DNA from: Methanobacteriota archaeon
GTDB taxonomy: Archaea > Thermoplasmatota > Poseidoniia > Poseidoniales > Thalassarchaeaceae
Assembly: GCA_002712645.1 (NCBI GenBank)
Contig: PAUH01000037.1
Coordinates: 4,371 to 18,755, forward strand
Reading direction: 5' to 3'
Length of the DNA stretch: 14,385 bases
The notes beneath the pieces were generated by a model, which was given only the letters and a program-made list of their open reading frames with translations, was not told the origin of the DNA and did no database searches. Position 1 is the stretch's first letter; each line of letters begins with the position of its first letter. The translations under genes and the position numbers were made by a program. Below, piece by piece: positions 12,414 through 14,385 of this stretch.

Positions 12414-14385
12414 TGAGCGATAAAGAATCTTTCAGGGAACTCGTTAGAGGAGGTATCCCGGAAGACCTCCCCCCTAAGCGAGAAATAGACCCGGATGTAG
12501 ATCATGCTCCTCCACGCCCTTTGAATCTCGACCGGGATTCTTTCTCCCTCGCTATAGAAAATGCACTCAGATACTTTCCAAAATCATGGCATGAAGAGCT
12601 TGCAGAAGATTTCTCCGACGAGCTTCGTAAGTATGGTCACGTGTACATGCACAGGTTCAGACCGAATTATCCGATGCATGCAAGGCCGATAGGTGAGTAT
12701 CCAGCTGAAACGCCGTCTGCAGCAGCGATAATGCTGATGATACAGAACAACCTAGATCCTGCAGTCGCACAATACCCACATGAGCTTGTTACCTACGGAG
12801 GGAACGGCTCGGTATTCCAGAATTGGGCACAGTATCTCATATCGATGCGGCTTCTCAGCATGATGTCGGAAGATCAGACTCTTGTGATGTATTCGGGCCA
12901 TCCTATGGGCCTATTCCCTTCAAACAAAGACTCACCCAGAGTAATCATAACAAATGGGATGATGATTCCTAATCACTCCACACAAGAGGATTATGAGTAT
13001 CACAATGCGATCGGCGTTACCCAGTACGGCCAGATGACGGCTGGATCCTACATGTATATCGGACCGCAAGGAATCGTACACGGTACGACGATAACCCTCC
13101 TGAATGCGGCGAGGCTTCATCTTGGGCTAGATCACGACCGAGGATTGGAGGGGGTCCTCTTCGTAACCTCTGGCCTGGGCGGTATGTCGGGTGCTCAAGC
13201 AAAGGCTGCAGTGATTACCGGCGCAGTGGGGATAATTGCAGAGACTAACCGACATGCTGTTGAGAAGAGGCACTCACAAGGTTGGCTATCGGAAATGAGT
13301 GATGATCTCGAGTGGGTCACAACCCGCGCGAAGGATGCTATAGCGAATAAAGAAGCGATTTCAATTGGCTATATTGGCAACATAGTCGATCTCCTAGAGC
13401 ATCTCGAAGAGTCGAACGTAGTTCCAGATTTATGCAGTGATCAAACTAGCCTTCACAATCCATGGTTAGGCGGTTATATTCCAAGAAATATGTCTCACAG
13501 CGAAGCTTCTGAAATGCTATCTAACGATCCCAAGAAATTCAGGAAAATGGTCAAATCGACGTTAGTCGATCATGGGGGCGTCATAAATCGGCTCTCCGAA
13601 AAAGGAATGAAATTCTGGGACTATGGTAACGCATTCTTGCTAGAAGCATCTAGAGCAGGGGCAGATGTGGGGGAAGATGGCTCGTTCAGATACCCCTCAT
13701 ATGTCGAGAATATAATGGGCCCCATGTGCTTTGATTTCGGTTTTGGCCCATTTAGATGGGTATGCTCATCAGGATCGAGAGAGGATCTGAAAATCACCGA
13801 TGAAATAGCTAAAGAGGTTTTACTGGAGCAGTCTTCCGATGCACCTGATGAGATACTGAGTCAGATTCTGGACAACCTAAGGTGGATCACTAATGCAGAT
13901 GACTATGGCATGGTTGTTGGAAGTCAAGCTAGGATACTGTACGCAGATGGTGATGGCAGAAAGCGTATAGCTGCTAAATTCAATGAAGCAGTAGCTAGCG
14001 GAAAATTGTCGGCACCGATCATCCTTGGACGAGACCATCATGACGTTTCAGGTACAGATAGCCCATACAGGGAAACTGCCAATATCAGGGATGGATCAAG
14101 ATTCACGGCCGATATGGCGGTGCAGAATTTCATCGGTGATGCTTGTAGGGGGGCTACGTGGGTGAGCTTGCACAACGGTGGAGGCGTCGGATGGGGCGAG
14201 GTGATGAATGGTGGATTTGGACTCGTGCTCGATGGGTCAGTTGATGCTTCGTTACGTGCTGAATCTATGCTTTCATGGGATGTTGACAATGGTATCGCCA
14301 GGAGGGCATGGGCCAGAAATCCTGGTGCAATGTGGGCGATAAATAGGGCTAAGAAAAAAGACCCTCGCCTAGTAATCACAGAACC
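12413..14385 (+). CDS. hutU: Urocanate hydratase, long eukaryote-like form (3' end outside window)
   Basis: Urocanase adds water to urocanate with NAD+ as electrophile, giving imidazolone propionate, the second step of histidine degradation. The ATG at 12413 overlaps the fchA stop; 657 complete codons are present with no stop, so the C-terminus is missing but probably short. Visible blocks, in order, are ALRYFPKSWHEE, NNLDPAVAQYPHELVTYGGN, MYSGHPMGLFPS, YGQMTAGSYMYIGPQGIVHG, the NAD-binding SGLGGMSGAQAKAAVITGAV, YGNAFLLEASRAGAD, GFGPFRWVCSSGS, RDHHDVSGTDSPYRETANI and WVSLHNGGGVGWGEVMNGGF. Length and wording match the roughly 676-residue animal enzyme better than the roughly 555-residue bacterial one, by recall. 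C439 lies near, but two positions off, the Cys in the RPLFCRG motif of Pseudomonas urocanase, so I do not call it equivalent. Confidence 0.95.
   Translation, partial: MSDKESFRELVRGGIPEDLPPKREIDPDVDHAPPRPLNLDRDSFSLAIENALRYFPKSWHEELAEDFSDELRKYGHVYMHRFRPNYPMHARPIGEYPAETPSAAAIMLMIQNNLDPAVAQYPHELVTYGGNGSVFQNWAQYLISMRLLSMMSEDQTLVMYSGHPMGLFPSNKDSPRVIITNGMMIPNHSTQEDYEYHNAIGVTQYGQMTAGSYMYIGPQGIVHGTTITLLNAARLHLGLDHDRGLEGVLFVTSGLGGMSGAQAKAAVITGAVGIIAETNRHAVEKRHSQGWLSEMSDDLEWVTTRAKDAIANKEAISIGYIGNIVDLLEHLEESNVVPDLCSDQTSLHNPWLGGYIPRNMSHSEASEMLSNDPKKFRKMVKSTLVDHGGVINRLSEKGMKFWDYGNAFLLEASRAGADVGEDGSFRYPSYVENIMGPMCFDFGFGPFRWVCSSGSREDLKITDEIAKEVLLEQSSDAPDEILSQILDNLRWITNADDYGMVVGSQARILYADGDGRKRIAAKFNEAVASGKLSAPIILGRDHHDVSGTDSPYRETANIRDGSRFTADMAVQNFIGDACRGATWVSLHNGGGVGWGEVMNGGFGLVLDGSVDASLRAESMLSWDVDNGIARRAWARNPGAMWAINRAKKKDPRLVITE

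Noticed and set aside
14038..14379. Minus-strand open frame at the window end
   Set aside because: It lies opposite conserved urocanase sequence and shows no family features.

Overview
The window looks like a chromosome segment from a mesophilic archaeon with a compact genome. Archaeal markers are a proteasome-activating AAA+ nucleotidase (PAN), the small subunit of the archaeal/eukaryotic-type DNA primase (PriS), archaeal MBF1, the rRNA modification enzyme Tsr3, and two TATA elements each placed 26 bases upstream of a start codon. Moderate GC content, menaquinone genes of the futalosine route and a folate-type histidine degradation set suggest a Thermoplasmatota-like lineage such as marine group II (Poseidoniales). 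That placement is an inference; no rRNA gene is present.

Layout. (1) 1-1781: the end of mqnA on the + strand converges with a minus-strand pair, mqnD followed 3 bases later by a HEAT-repeat gene. The HEAT protein closely resembles one half of eukaryotic deoxyhypusine hydroxylase. (2) 1871-3283: a 64-residue protein of unknown function, then priS. (3) 3346-5145: two unrecognised genes in tandem, a proline-rich EF-hand protein and a four-helix membrane protein with a Lys/Ala-rich cytoplasmic tail. (4) 5147-6226, minus: a CNNM/CorC-type membrane protein with a CBS pair, divergent from metG. (5) 6309-8465: methionyl-tRNA synthetase with a fused C-terminal tRNA-binding domain. (6) 8451-9474, minus: MBF1 then Tsr3, overlapping. 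(7) 9551-14385: PAN, then glutamate formimidoyltransferase, formimidoyl-THF cyclodeaminase and a long eukaryote-like urocanase that runs off the window, closely packed on one strand.

How the genes fit together. The last three genes cover two parts of histidine degradation: urocanate to imidazolone propionate (HutU), then transfer of the formimino group to tetrahydrofolate (FtcD) and its deamination (FchA). HutH and HutI would have to lie outside. MqnA and MqnD are the first and a late step of menaquinone synthesis from chorismate. MetRS, MBF1, Tsr3 and the DOHH-like protein all relate to translation, although they are not one operon.

The most notable observation is the half-length deoxyhypusine hydroxylase-like protein. 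It has exactly two His-Glu motifs spaced as in one half of the eukaryotic enzyme, so a homodimer could rebuild the four-motif diiron site. Genes are tightly packed: no stretch over 300 bases lacks a gene, two convergent pairs overlap and a third is separated by 1 base. I saw no tRNA, rRNA, CRISPR array, insertion sequence or prophage gene.
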